From CAZKHG01 sp964552655 (GTDB lineage: Bacteria; Bacteroidota; Bacteroidia; Bacteroidales; Tenuifilaceae): 55,541 bases of DNA. Both the position numbers and the translations under genes were made by a program. This document shows positions 42,578 through 51,185 of the stretch, piece by piece. The stretch's first letter is position 1; each line of letters starts with the position of its first letter. Under the pieces are notes generated by a model. The model saw only the letters and a list, made by a program, of their open reading frames with translations. It ran no database searches and was not told the DNA's origin. The stretch spans positions 1 through 55,541 of the forward strand of contig CAZKHG010000020.1 of NCBI GenBank assembly GCA_964552655.1, read 5' to 3'.

Positions 42578-43354
42578 TCACTCATTTAACAGTTTTCTTC
42601 TGACCAAATCAATAAATCTATTAGCAGCTTCGTTATCGCTTTTCCAGCTGAAATTCTCATGGATGAAAATCATTGCCTCCGTGATATCGGTAAACTGGTT
42701 AAGTTTTTTTACTGTGGAGTTGTATAAGCCGGCATCGCCATTAAAAAGCTCCTTGGTAAATAGAAATTTATCGTTAATACCGATGGCCTTGATCAAATCG
42801 CCAATAGGTTTATTCTGCTGTTGGCTGGAGATATCTTTTCGTACCGTTTGGCCGGATAGGGTTTCGTTTCTGAACTTTTTGGTTCCCTGATATTTATCAG
42901 CAATAATTTCCCCGGGTTGTTTGTCCGTTGTTGATGATTGCTGGGTTTTTGGTTTTACTTCTTTCACACCATCAAAAATTGATTTCTCCGTTGATTCAAC
43001 CTTTTTTAAAACAGGTTCCCTTCTAACCTCTTTATAAGCTGGCGCTTTTTCTTTTTTTGGCTCTTCATGGTATTGCTGAACCACCTGGGGTTTTATTTCT
43101 GGTACCGGGGCTTTTAATGGGATTTCAGGGGTTTTATCAACATCAACTTTAATTGCCTGCGGTGCAGATGATGAAACAAACACCTGGTTATCTGGTTTTT
43201 GATTGGTAACCATCAGATCATAAGCCATACGAAGCTTCTCCAGGATCAGATCACGCTCTATGGTAGAAATTTTATCGCTTGTGATATTCCTGGATATCAA
43301 TACCTGTGCCTCATCTAAGAGGTTGTTCACTTTTTTAAGCAGATTTGTTTCCAT
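42578..43354 (-). CDS. Conserved Bacteroidota protein with helical ends and a disordered middle
   Basis: This 258-residue protein is predicted cytoplasmic. Residues 1-50 are helical (LLDEAQVLISRNITSDKIST). Residues about 55-170 are Pro/Lys/Glu-rich and probably disordered. The C-terminal 75 residues (GINDKFLFTKELFNGDAGLY, then EAMIFIHENFSW and AANRFIDLVRRKLLNE) form a compact helical domain that I recall as conserved across Bacteroidota. The function is not known. It is divergent from tdk, and the two share a 79-base gap with back-to-back promoters. Confidence 0.65.
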   Translation of the reverse strand: METNLLKKVNNLLDEAQVLISRNITSDKISTIERDLILEKLRMAYDLMVTNQKPDNQVFVSSSAPQAIKVDVDKTPEIPLKAPVPEIKPQVVQQYHEEPKKEKAPAYKEVRREPVLKKVESTEKSIFDGVKEVKPKTQQSSTTDKQPGEIIADKYQGTKKFRNETLSGQTVRKDISSQQQNKPIGDLIKAIGINDKFLFTKELFNGDAGLYNSTVKKLNQFTDITEAMIFIHENFSWKSDNEAANRFIDLVRRKLLNE

Positions 43355-43374
43355 ATCGTAATTAATTCCGACAA

Positions 43375-43382
43375 CAAAAATA
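43375..43382 (-). promoter_or_regulatory. Promoter -7 box (TATTTTTG) of the conserved protein gene
   Basis: The minus strand reads TATTTTTG, 21 bases before the ATG. It is back-to-back with the tdk box. Confidence 0.45.
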
Positions 43383-43392
43383 ACTTTTTGCT

Positions 43393-43400
43393 TACTTTTG
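43393..43400 (+). promoter_or_regulatory. Promoter -7 box (TACTTTTG) of tdk
   Basis: TACTTTTG matches TAnnTTTG, 33 bases before the tdk ATG. Only 10 bases separate it from the divergent box. Confidence 0.5.
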
Positions 43401-43433
43401 TAAAACTAACGTAAAAAAATGGGTTTACCATAA

Positions 43434-44024
43434 ATGCTGTTCCAAGAAAATTCCATTGAAGGAAATAAACCAAAAGGATGGATCGAGGTAATTGTAGGAT
43501 CCATGTTCTCAGGAAAGACCGAAGAGTTGATCCGAAGGCTAAAACGGGCAAAGTTTGCCAGGCAAAGGGTTGAAATATTCAAACCCCAGATTGATACCCG
43601 CTACTCCGAAGAGCAGGTAGTTTCGCACGATGCCAATAAAATTCATTCAACGCCTGTATCCTCATCGGGGAATATTCTGCTACTCTCTTCAGAAGTTGAT
43701 GTTATAGGAATTGACGAGGCTCAATTCTTCGATATGAACCTTACTGAGGTTTGTATTAAGCTGGCCGATCAGGGGATTCGGGTTATTGTTGCAGGGCTGG
43801 ACATGGATTACCGGGGCATCCCATTTGGCCCAATGCCCAACATAATGGCCTGCGCCGAGGATGTAACCAAGGTACACGCCATTTGCGTAAAATGCGGAAA
43901 CCTTGCCCAGTACACCCATCGTAAAACCGCATCGGATAAGCTTGTGCTTTTGGGCGAAATGGATATATATGAACCACTCTGCCGGAGCTGCTTTATTGAT
44001 GCCACAAGAAGAGAATTCAAATAG
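43434..44024 (+). CDS. tdk: Thymidine kinase
   Basis: This 196-residue enzyme salvages thymidine with ATP to make dTMP. The P-loop is GSMFSGKT (residues 22-29), the Walker B segment is DEAQFFD, and the C-terminal zinc site is C-x-x-C (VKCG preceded by ICV) plus CRSC. The lid region includes YTHRK. It belongs to the TK1-like family II. The length is as expected. The gene is divergent from a conserved gene of unknown function, and murF-alr follows on the same strand after about 104 bases. Confidence 0.94.
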   Translation: MLFQENSIEGNKPKGWIEVIVGSMFSGKTEELIRRLKRAKFARQRVEIFKPQIDTRYSEEQVVSHDANKIHSTPVSSSGNILLLSSEVDVIGIDEAQFFDMNLTEVCIKLADQGIRVIVAGLDMDYRGIPFGPMPNIMACAEDVTKVHAICVKCGNLAQYTHRKTASDKLVLLGEMDIYEPLCRSCFIDATRREFK

Positions 44025-44128
44025 ATTTACTTGAGTTAAGGAGAATTGGGGTTTGGGCATTTAAAATGTATAATGATTAGACCATTAAATTCAACTTGTT
44101 GGAACGATAATTAACCTGCTTAATTCAG

Positions 44129-46594
44129 ATGATCAACTACACCACAGGGGAAATTGCAAGAATTCTGGGAGCGAGGTTAATTGGCAACCCGGAGTTGAGC
44201 ATTTCATCCATCTCAACCGATAGCAGGTCACCCGCCGGGAACAACAACAACCTATTTGTTGCCATTATAGGCGAACGGCATGATGGCCACAATTTTATTG
44301 ATGAGCTGATAAAAACCCATAGCTTTGAAGCGTTTATAGTATCAAAACCTGCAGATTATAAATCGCTTTACCCGGGTTCAACATTCATTCAGGTTGAAAA
44401 CACGTTAAAAGCACTCCAGCAATTAGCGGCATACCATCGTAAAAGGTTTAGCTGTCCAGTTATCGGTATTACAGGTAGCAATGGTAAAACCATAATCAAA
44501 GAATGGCTTAATCAGCTTTTATCCTCCGATTTTAAAATAGTAAGAAGTCCGAAAAGTTTCAACTCTCAGGTTGGAGTACCCTTATCGGTTCTTCAAATGG
44601 ATGAAAGCTTTCAGCTGGGAATATTCGAGGCAGGCATTTCGAAGCCGGAAGAGATGATTAACCTCCGGCCCATTATAAGTCCTACAATTGGTATCTTCTC
44701 TAATATTGGAAGTGCACATCAGGAAAACTTTGTGAGCCTAGAACAGAAGGCTTTGGAAAAATTGCAGCTTTTTGAACATGCAAAAGAATTAATCTATTGT
44801 AAAGATCATCTGCTCATTGATTCGCTGGTTTCCCAAAACCTTTCAAAAGAAATAACTCGTTTCTGCTGGGGCAAAAATCCCAATTCTGATGTAATAATTG
44901 AAAACCTTGAAATGATGGATGGGGCAACATCGATCCGTGCCAGATACCATAATAACGCCCTCAATTTCAATATCCCATTTGCTGATAATGCCTCAGTTGA
45001 GAATGCAATGCACTGCCTGAGTTTACTGCTGCTAATGAATACTGACGTGGATTCCATCCCCCAAAGGATGGCTAAACTTACTCCGGTGGCTATGAGGCTC
45101 GAGCTAAAACAAGGTATCAACGGGTGTACGCTGATAAATGACAGCTACAACTCCGATATTGGATCGTTAACCATTGCATTAGATTTTTTAGCCCAGCAGA
45201 ATCAACACCCGAAACGTCTGCTCATACTATCAGATATCCTTCAGAGCGGCAGAACCCATGATGATCTGTACAATGAGGTATCAAAGTTGATTCTGGAGAA
45301 AAAGGTTGATAAAATAATTGGGATTGGCAAGGAGATATCAATGTATAGCCGCCTGTTTAGCGTTGAAAATGAGTTTTACCCTGATACCAATGAATTCCTA
45401 AACAGTTTTTCCCGTCGCCAGATATCCAACACCGCAATACTTCTAAAAGGGAGCCGGAATTTCCATTTCGAAAGGATTTCAGCCATGCTTGAACACCAGG
45501 CACACCGAACAATTCTTGAGGTTAATATGAACGCCCTGGTTCATAACCTTAACTATTTCAAAAGTTTGCTAAGACCCGGAGTAAAAGTTATGGCCATGGT
45601 AAAAGCCTTCTCCTACGGGAGCGGATCGTTCGAAATAGCCAACCTGCTCCAGTTTAACCGGGTAGATTACCTTGGGGTTGCTTTTGCAGATGAGGGAGTG
45701 GCCCTTCGGGAAGCTGGTATTTCGTTGCCGATTATAGTCCTCAACCCCTCTTTTGGCACCTATGAGCTGATGGTGGAATATGACCTCGAACCCGAGATTT
45801 ATAACTTCTCCGGGTTGAAAGAGTTCATTAGGGTTATCGAAAAATCAGGTGTTGCCAAATACAATATTCATCTTAAGCTGGATACCGGGATGCACCGGCT
45901 TGGGTTCACATCCGATCAAACCGATGAGATGATCAGAACAATCATTTCAGCTAAATCAATTGAAGTCAGGAGTATTTTTACACATTTAGCCGCCAGTGAA
46001 GATAACTTACAAGATGAATTCACCCACGTTCAGATTGATAACTTTAAATCGGTCTGTAATAAAATCTCAACAGCACTTGGATACCAACCAATACGCCATA
46101 TCCTAAATTCCGCGGGGATTGAACGTTTTTCCGAATCCCAGTTTGATATGGTACGTCTAGGCATTGGCCTTTATGGCGTTAGCGCAATCGATCAGAATAA
46201 ACTTCAAAATGTGAGCACGTTAAAAACAAAAGTAATCCAGGTAAAACAGCTGAAACCCGGTGAGACAGTTGGATATAACCGGAGAGGGGTAATCGAAAGG
46301 CCCTCAACAGTGGTTACCATTCCAATTGGTTATGCCGATGGTCTCAACCGAAGGCTTAGCAATGGCGCCGGGAAATTCCTGCTAAACGGGAAGCTGGTTC
46401 CCACAATCGGGAATATCAGCATGGATACCTGTATGCTCGATGCCACTGGGGTAAAGGTTTCCGAAGGCGATGAGGTTATCATTTTTGGTAAAAACCCTAC
46501 AATCTTTGAATTAGCCAACTCAATAGAAACTATCCCTTACGAGGTACTTACCTCAATCTCACGAAGGGTAAAACGGGTTTACTACCAGGAGTAA
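44129..46594 (+). CDS. murF-alr: Bifunctional MurF ligase / alanine racemase fusion
   Basis: This is an 821-residue two-domain enzyme of cell-wall synthesis. Residues 1-450 are UDP-MurNAc-tripeptide:D-Ala-D-Ala ligase (P-loop GITGSNGKT at 113-121; NDSYNSD). Residues about 455-821 are a fold-III alanine racemase, with PLP-lysine K492 in AMVKAFSYG and C-terminal IGYADGLNRRLSNG and PTIGNISMDTCML. The fusion makes D-alanine from L-alanine and joins D-Ala-D-Ala to the peptidoglycan precursor in one protein. This arrangement is common in Bacteroidota. The gene is a single unit. Confidence 0.95.
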   Translation: MINYTTGEIARILGARLIGNPELSISSISTDSRSPAGNNNNLFVAIIGERHDGHNFIDELIKTHSFEAFIVSKPADYKSLYPGSTFIQVENTLKALQQLAAYHRKRFSCPVIGITGSNGKTIIKEWLNQLLSSDFKIVRSPKSFNSQVGVPLSVLQMDESFQLGIFEAGISKPEEMINLRPIISPTIGIFSNIGSAHQENFVSLEQKALEKLQLFEHAKELIYCKDHLLIDSLVSQNLSKEITRFCWGKNPNSDVIIENLEMMDGATSIRARYHNNALNFNIPFADNASVENAMHCLSLLLLMNTDVDSIPQRMAKLTPVAMRLELKQGINGCTLINDSYNSDIGSLTIALDFLAQQNQHPKRLLILSDILQSGRTHDDLYNEVSKLILEKKVDKIIGIGKEISMYSRLFSVENEFYPDTNEFLNSFSRRQISNTAILLKGSRNFHFERISAMLEHQAHRTILEVNMNALVHNLNYFKSLLRPGVKVMAMVKAFSYGSGSFEIANLLQFNRVDYLGVAFADEGVALREAGISLPIIVLNPSFGTYELMVEYDLEPEIYNFSGLKEFIRVIEKSGVAKYNIHLKLDTGMHRLGFTSDQTDEMIRTIISAKSIEVRSIFTHLAASEDNLQDEFTHVQIDNFKSVCNKISTALGYQPIRHILNSAGIERFSESQFDMVRLGIGLYGVSAIDQNKLQNVSTLKTKVIQVKQLKPGETVGYNRRGVIERPSTVVTIPIGYADGLNRRLSNGAGKFLLNGKLVPTIGNISMDTCMLDATGVKVSEGDEVIIFGKNPTIFELANSIETIPYEVLTSISRRVKRVYYQE

Positions 46595-46677
46595 CCATTT
46601 GGCAACCCTGGTTTATAAAAGGTTACTATAATCAGCACTGATTTCAAAAAAGATAAGAACCCGAAATAAATCTAAAG

Positions 46678-48900
46678 ATGAAAATCTACCTCGATTATAA
46701 TGCAACCACTCCTATTGATAAGGAGGTGGTTGCAGCAATGCAACCCTATTTAAGCGAGTATTTTGGGAATCCCTCAAGCGCTCACAGTTTTGGAGCAGAT
46801 ACTAAAAAAGCCGTTGAGAATGCCAGGAAGCAAATTGCCGCACTGATTAACTGCAATCCACACGAGGTTATTTTTACCAGCGGAGGATCAGAGTCGAACA
46901 ATTATGCCATAAAAGGGTATGCTTACGCCAACGAAAGTAAGGGGAATCATATTATCACCTCAACAATAGAACATCCGGCAGTAATGGAGGTATGCAGGTA
47001 CCTGGAGAAGAAAGGGTTTAAAGTATCGTATATCCCTGTTGATGAATTTGGGTTAATAGACCTTAAAAAGCTTGAAGCTGCCATTTCAGCGCAAACCATT
47101 CTGATCTCAGTGATGCATGCCAATAATGAGATTGGAACGGTTCAGCCCATCAATGAGATTTCCAGAATTGCTAAAAAGTTCAACATCACCTTTCATACCG
47201 ATGCGGCTCAATCGGTGGGGAAATACCCGGTTGATGTTCAGGCGATGGGAGTTGATCTATTGTCAGTTGCAGGCCACAAGCTTTATGCACCTAAGGGAAT
47301 AGGAGCGCTGTTTATCAGGGATGGGGTGGTTTTGGAAAAGCTTATTCATGGTGCCGATCACGAGCAAAACAAACGTGCCGGAACAGAAAACGTGCTGGAA
47401 ATTGTCGGGTTAGGTAAAGCCTGTGAAATTGCTCATCGCGATTTCAATAAAAATATTCAGCACATGAGCCGGATGAGAGATTTACTTTATGCAAATCTTA
47501 TAGAAAAAATCCCTGATATCAAGCTGAACGGGCACCCCCAGCTACACCTTCCAAACACATTAAATCTCAGCTTTTACCAAATTGAAGCCAATGTCCTGCT
47601 TCAAGAGATGGAAATGAAGGGAATTGCTGCTTCAGCAGGTGCTGCATGCCATACCGACTCAGTTGATGTTTCACCCGTTATTACTGCAATTAACCTTGAT
47701 GCTGATTATGCCATGGGAACCATTCGTTTTTCGGTGGGTAGATTTACGACAGAAGAAGAAATAAACCATGCAGCTGAGATAATTGCAGATATCGTAAATA
47801 AACTTAAGCCTGAAGAAAAGACAGGTATTCATAGAAATAATTTCCTCCAAAAAAATATCAATCTTACAAAATACACCCAGGGGCTGGGTTGTGCCTGCAA
47901 AATGCGACCACAGGAGCTGGAGCAGATTTTAAAAGATCTCCCATTATCTACCGATCCAAATATCCTGATTGACACGAAGAACTCTGACGATGCTGCTGTG
48001 TATAAGATAAACGATACCACAGCGTTGGTTCAAACTGTGGACTTTTTCACCCCAATTGTTGATGAACCTTATGATTTTGGTGCTATCGCTGCGGCCAATG
48101 CCCTGAGCGATATTTATGCCATGGGCGCAAAGCCATTGTTTGCCTTAAATATTGTAGGATTTCCATCAAACCGGCTCCCAATAGGGGTTCTGAAAGATAT
48201 TCTACATGGCGCAAGCGATAAAGCCAGGGAAGCGGGTATTAGTGTTCTGGGTGGTCACACCATTGACGATCCGGAGCCAAAGTTCGGAATGGTAGTTAGC
48301 GGAATAGTCCATCCGGATAGCATTTGGACCAATGCCGGGGCAAAGGCTGATGACGCAATTATCCTTACAAAACCTTTAGGTACCGGAATAATAACCACTG
48401 CTCTTAAACGAGGGCTGGTTGATGAGAAAACAAAATCCGAGGTTGTTAAATCCATGTCGGAGCTAAACAGGAGAGCAGCTGCAATAATGGAAAAATACAC
48501 CATCAATGCATGTACAGATGTTACTGGTTTTGGGCTTATTGGCCATTTAAGCGAACTATCAACGGCAAGTAAAGTGAACGTTGAACTCTACTCTGAACAA
48601 ATTCCAATTTTTAATGAAACGATAAACTTTGCGGCAGCTGGGATCATCCCGGGAGGATCAACCAATAACCTAAACCACTTTTCAAAATATGTTTTTTGGG
48701 ATGAAAGTATTACGGCCATTACTAAAATCATCCTTTGTGATGCTCAAACCTCAGGAGGGTTGCTTTTCACCTTGCCAGCGAATGAAAAAGAAAAAATACT
48801 GGAAGATCTGAAGAATGCAGGGGTTGAATTCGCTGCCCATATTGGAAATTGCTCTGGTAAGGGGCATGGTGATATTTTTGTAAAAAAAACAAAGGGATAG
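46678..48900 (+). CDS. nifS-selD: Cysteine desulfurase - selenophosphate synthetase (NifS-SelD) fusion
   Basis: This 740-residue fusion joins two selenium-linked enzymes. Residues 1-385 are a NifS/IscS-type PLP desulfurase: YLDYNATTPID, TSGGSESNNYAIKGY, PLP-lysine K201 in AGHKLYAPKG and active Cys C324 in AGAACHTDS. Residues about 390-740 are SelD: QGLGC405-A-C407-K408 gives the catalytic Cys and Lys, followed by DDAAVYKI and GHTIDD. The N-terminal half would release Se (or S) from selenocysteine (cysteine) and hand it to SelD to make selenophosphate. No selA, selB or mnmH is nearby, so the end use is unknown. All key residues are intact. Confidence 0.93.
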   Translation: MKIYLDYNATTPIDKEVVAAMQPYLSEYFGNPSSAHSFGADTKKAVENARKQIAALINCNPHEVIFTSGGSESNNYAIKGYAYANESKGNHIITSTIEHPAVMEVCRYLEKKGFKVSYIPVDEFGLIDLKKLEAAISAQTILISVMHANNEIGTVQPINEISRIAKKFNITFHTDAAQSVGKYPVDVQAMGVDLLSVAGHKLYAPKGIGALFIRDGVVLEKLIHGADHEQNKRAGTENVLEIVGLGKACEIAHRDFNKNIQHMSRMRDLLYANLIEKIPDIKLNGHPQLHLPNTLNLSFYQIEANVLLQEMEMKGIAASAGAACHTDSVDVSPVITAINLDADYAMGTIRFSVGRFTTEEEINHAAEIIADIVNKLKPEEKTGIHRNNFLQKNINLTKYTQGLGCACKMRPQELEQILKDLPLSTDPNILIDTKNSDDAAVYKINDTTALVQTVDFFTPIVDEPYDFGAIAAANALSDIYAMGAKPLFALNIVGFPSNRLPIGVLKDILHGASDKAREAGISVLGGHTIDDPEPKFGMVVSGIVHPDSIWTNAGAKADDAIILTKPLGTGIITTALKRGLVDEKTKSEVVKSMSELNRRAAAIMEKYTINACTDVTGFGLIGHLSELSTASKVNVELYSEQIPIFNETINFAAAGIIPGGSTNNLNHFSKYVFWDESITAITKIILCDAQTSGGLLFTLPANEKEKILEDLKNAGVEFAAHIGNCSGKGHGDIFVKKTKG

Positions 48901-49025
48901 AAGATTCAACTAATCCGGATGTTTTTAGAAACCATAAATAATCATGAATTGCCAGGTAAAATAGCACAATCAAAAAAACCATTTTAAAAAAAACCACATA
49001 GTAGTTTAATTAGCTAAAAAAATAA

Positions 49026-49033
49026 TACTTTTG
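49026..49033 (+). promoter_or_regulatory. Promoter -7 box (TACTTTTG) of corA
   Basis: TACTTTTG matches TAnnTTTG, 120 bases before the corA ATG. It predicts a leader of about 105 bases containing the hairpin at 49091-49122. Confidence 0.5.
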
Positions 49034-49090
49034 CCGGACAAAAAATTAATTATCCGATTATGGACGATTACCACCCTAGTATTTAAACCA

Positions 49091-49122
49091 GAATAGAGGT
49101 AAACTTACGAATTCCTCTATTC
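49091..49122 (+). promoter_or_regulatory. Leader hairpin upstream of corA
   Basis: GAATAGAGG (49091-49099) pairs perfectly with CCTCTATTC (49114-49122) across a 14-base loop, nine bases before the Shine-Dalgarno GGAGGAG. There is no T-run, so it is not a terminator. A role in translation control, possibly Mg2+-linked, is a guess. Confidence 0.5.
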
Positions 49123-49145
49123 ATCTAAATTTGGAGGAGCTAGTA

Positions 49146-50072
49146 ATGAAAACCTTTTTTAAAAATGGTATAGGGTTAGTCCCCTGCGAGAAATGGGAGC
49201 CCGGTTGCTGGATAAGCATTGAAAACCCATCCGAAGAAGACAAAAACTACTTGATTGATGAATTACATGTCCCCCTTTCGTTTTACAACGACATCGAGGA
49301 CCTGGACGAACGTCCCCGTATAGAGGATGAAGATGGCTGGTATTTGATTCTTCTAAGAATCCCAATCCTGACAAATGATGAGCGACTGCCATTCTCCACG
49401 TTGCCCCTGGGGATTATATTTAAAGATGATATTTTTGTTTCAATCTGCTTCCAGACCACCGAGATGCTGAACGACTTCATCAGCTACTCCAAAAGAAAAC
49501 TGATAGTTAAAAAGAACAATTTTGATTTCGTTTTGAGGTTACTACTTTCGTCGAGCGTTTGGTTCCTTAAATACCTGAAACAAATCAACCAGAAAATCAA
49601 ACTTGCCGAGAAACAGCTCGAAAAATCGATAAAGAACGAGGATCTTCAAACGTTGCTCCAGATTGAGAAATGCCTGGTATTTTTTACTACTTCATTGAAA
49701 GGGAACGATATACTGATTCATCGAATCAAGAATATGAAGGAGAATAAGGACAAGCTGGATGAGGAGCTGGTGGAGGATGTTGAGATCGAATTGCGACAGG
49801 CACAGGAAACCACCAACATATACAGCGATATTTTAAGCGGTATGATGGATGCCTACGCCTCTGTTATTTCCAACAACCTGAACATCATAATGAAGCTGCT
49901 TACCTCGATATCAATTATCCTGATGATCCCCACGCTTGTTGCCAGCCTATACGGGATGAATGTCCCAAACAGCTTCGAAAACAACAGGTTTGGATTCTGG
50001 ATAATTCTTTTAATTTCTTTTTTGATTTCAACCCTTGTAGTTGTGGTTTTCCGGAGAAAAAACTGGTTTTAA
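49146..50072 (+). CDS. corA: CorA-family magnesium/divalent metal transporter
   Basis: The protein has 308 residues and forms a pentameric metal channel. Two C-terminal helices (ILMIPTLVASLYGMNVP and FWIILLISFLISTLVVVVFR) carry the GMN selectivity motif. The large N-terminal cytoplasmic domain has the acidic stretch DIEDLDERPRIEDEDG near the start, and a long stalk helix follows. The ATG at 49146 was preferred to the TTG at 49131 because GGAGGAG lies eight bases before the ATG. A 105-base leader with a hairpin precedes it. Confidence 0.92.
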   Translation: MKTFFKNGIGLVPCEKWEPGCWISIENPSEEDKNYLIDELHVPLSFYNDIEDLDERPRIEDEDGWYLILLRIPILTNDERLPFSTLPLGIIFKDDIFVSICFQTTEMLNDFISYSKRKLIVKKNNFDFVLRLLLSSSVWFLKYLKQINQKIKLAEKQLEKSIKNEDLQTLLQIEKCLVFFTTSLKGNDILIHRIKNMKENKDKLDEELVEDVEIELRQAQETTNIYSDILSGMMDAYASVISNNLNIIMKLLTSISIILMIPTLVASLYGMNVPNSFENNRFGFWIILLISFLISTLVVVVFRRKNWF

Positions 50073-50108
50073 GTTCATTTACAAGGAAAGTGCTATTGAT
50101 AAATAAAA

Positions 50109-50137
50109 AAGGGTACGAGTTTCGTACCCTTAACTTT
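50109..50137. terminator. Bidirectional terminator between corA and korB
   Basis: AAGGGTACGA (50109-50118) pairs with TCGTACCCTT (50122-50131) across a GTT loop, with T/A-rich flanks on both sides. Confidence 0.8.
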
Positions 50138-50154
50138 TTTCCAAATAAAATAAA

Positions 50155-51183
50155 TCATTTCACTTCCCAGGTATCGCCACTAGCTAAAAGATCATCCACG
50201 CATTTGATGGTAGCGGTTTTCTGAATTTCCAACACCTGATCGCGAACGTTATCATCGTAGGTAGATTCTTTAACATTCCTGATAACTCCCAGGGCAACCG
50301 GGTATTCGGGGTAAGCCATGTTGGCAAGCATCATGTGGATGCCGGGGTTGGCCTCAGTGGCATCGTGAACAAGGATATCGTCCATAGTAAATCCACCCTG
50401 TCCGATGGTTACAACTTTCAGGCTAAGTCCACTTAAAACTAAACCCTTATCCCGGTTTTTACCAAACACCATTTTCTCCCCATTTCGCAAAATGATGGTT
50501 CTATCGTCGCGAGTTTCTTTGTCCATCAAACTTCCATGGGTTTTATCATTATAGATAACACAATTCTGAAGGACTTCAACAACTGAAGTGCCATCGTGTT
50601 TTGCAGCTTCAACCATTATTTCGGAGGTAAGTTTCACCTCAACATCCAGGGTGCGGGCAAAGAATTTTCCCTGAGCGCCAATTACCAGTTCCCCTGGCCT
50701 GAATGGATGCTCAACAGTTCCAAAGGGCGAAGTTTTAGTAACCGCCCCCAGTTTTGATGTTGGGGAGTACTGGCCCTTGGTTAGCCCGTAAATCTCATTA
50801 TTAAAAAGCAGGATATTGGTATCGATATTCCTGCGCACAGCATGAATAAAATGGTTTCCACCAATGGCAAGCGCATCGCCATCGCCGGTAATCTGCCAAA
50901 CACTCAGGCGTGGGTTTGCAACTTTAATACCGGTAGCAATAGCCGAGGCACGCCCATGAATCCCATGGAATCCAAAGGTATTGACATAGTAAGGGAAGCG
51001 GCTGGAACAACCTATCCCCGAAACAAATACATACCGTTCGATATCATAGTTGAGCACATGCGAAACCTCTGGCAAGGCTCGTTGAACTGCGCTCAGGATG
51101 GCGTGATCGCCACAACCGGGACACCAACGAACTTCCTGATCGCTCTTAAAATCCTGTGGTGTATATTTAAAATTTTCTGCCAT
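50155..51183 (-). CDS. korB: 2-oxoacid:ferredoxin oxidoreductase, beta subunit (KorB-like)
   Basis: This 342-residue subunit binds thiamine pyrophosphate and a [4Fe-4S] cluster. Cluster Cys residues are in WCPGCGDHA, SGIGCSS and LQNCVI. The TPP motif is GDGDALAIGGNHFIHAVRRN followed by NNEIYGLTKGQYSPTS. The length and the SPFGTVEHPFRPGELVIGA segment fit the 2-oxoglutarate-type family. It starts two bases after the alpha subunit gene ends. The complex makes succinyl-CoA (or another acyl-CoA) with reduction of ferredoxin, and it can run in reverse in anaerobes. Confidence 0.92.
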   Translation of the reverse strand: MAENFKYTPQDFKSDQEVRWCPGCGDHAILSAVQRALPEVSHVLNYDIERYVFVSGIGCSSRFPYYVNTFGFHGIHGRASAIATGIKVANPRLSVWQITGDGDALAIGGNHFIHAVRRNIDTNILLFNNEIYGLTKGQYSPTSKLGAVTKTSPFGTVEHPFRPGELVIGAQGKFFARTLDVEVKLTSEIMVEAAKHDGTSVVEVLQNCVIYNDKTHGSLMDKETRDDRTIILRNGEKMVFGKNRDKGLVLSGLSLKVVTIGQGGFTMDDILVHDATEANPGIHMMLANMAYPEYPVALGVIRNVKESTYDDNVRDQVLEIQKTATIKCVDDLLASGDTWEVK

Positions 51184-51185
51184 GA

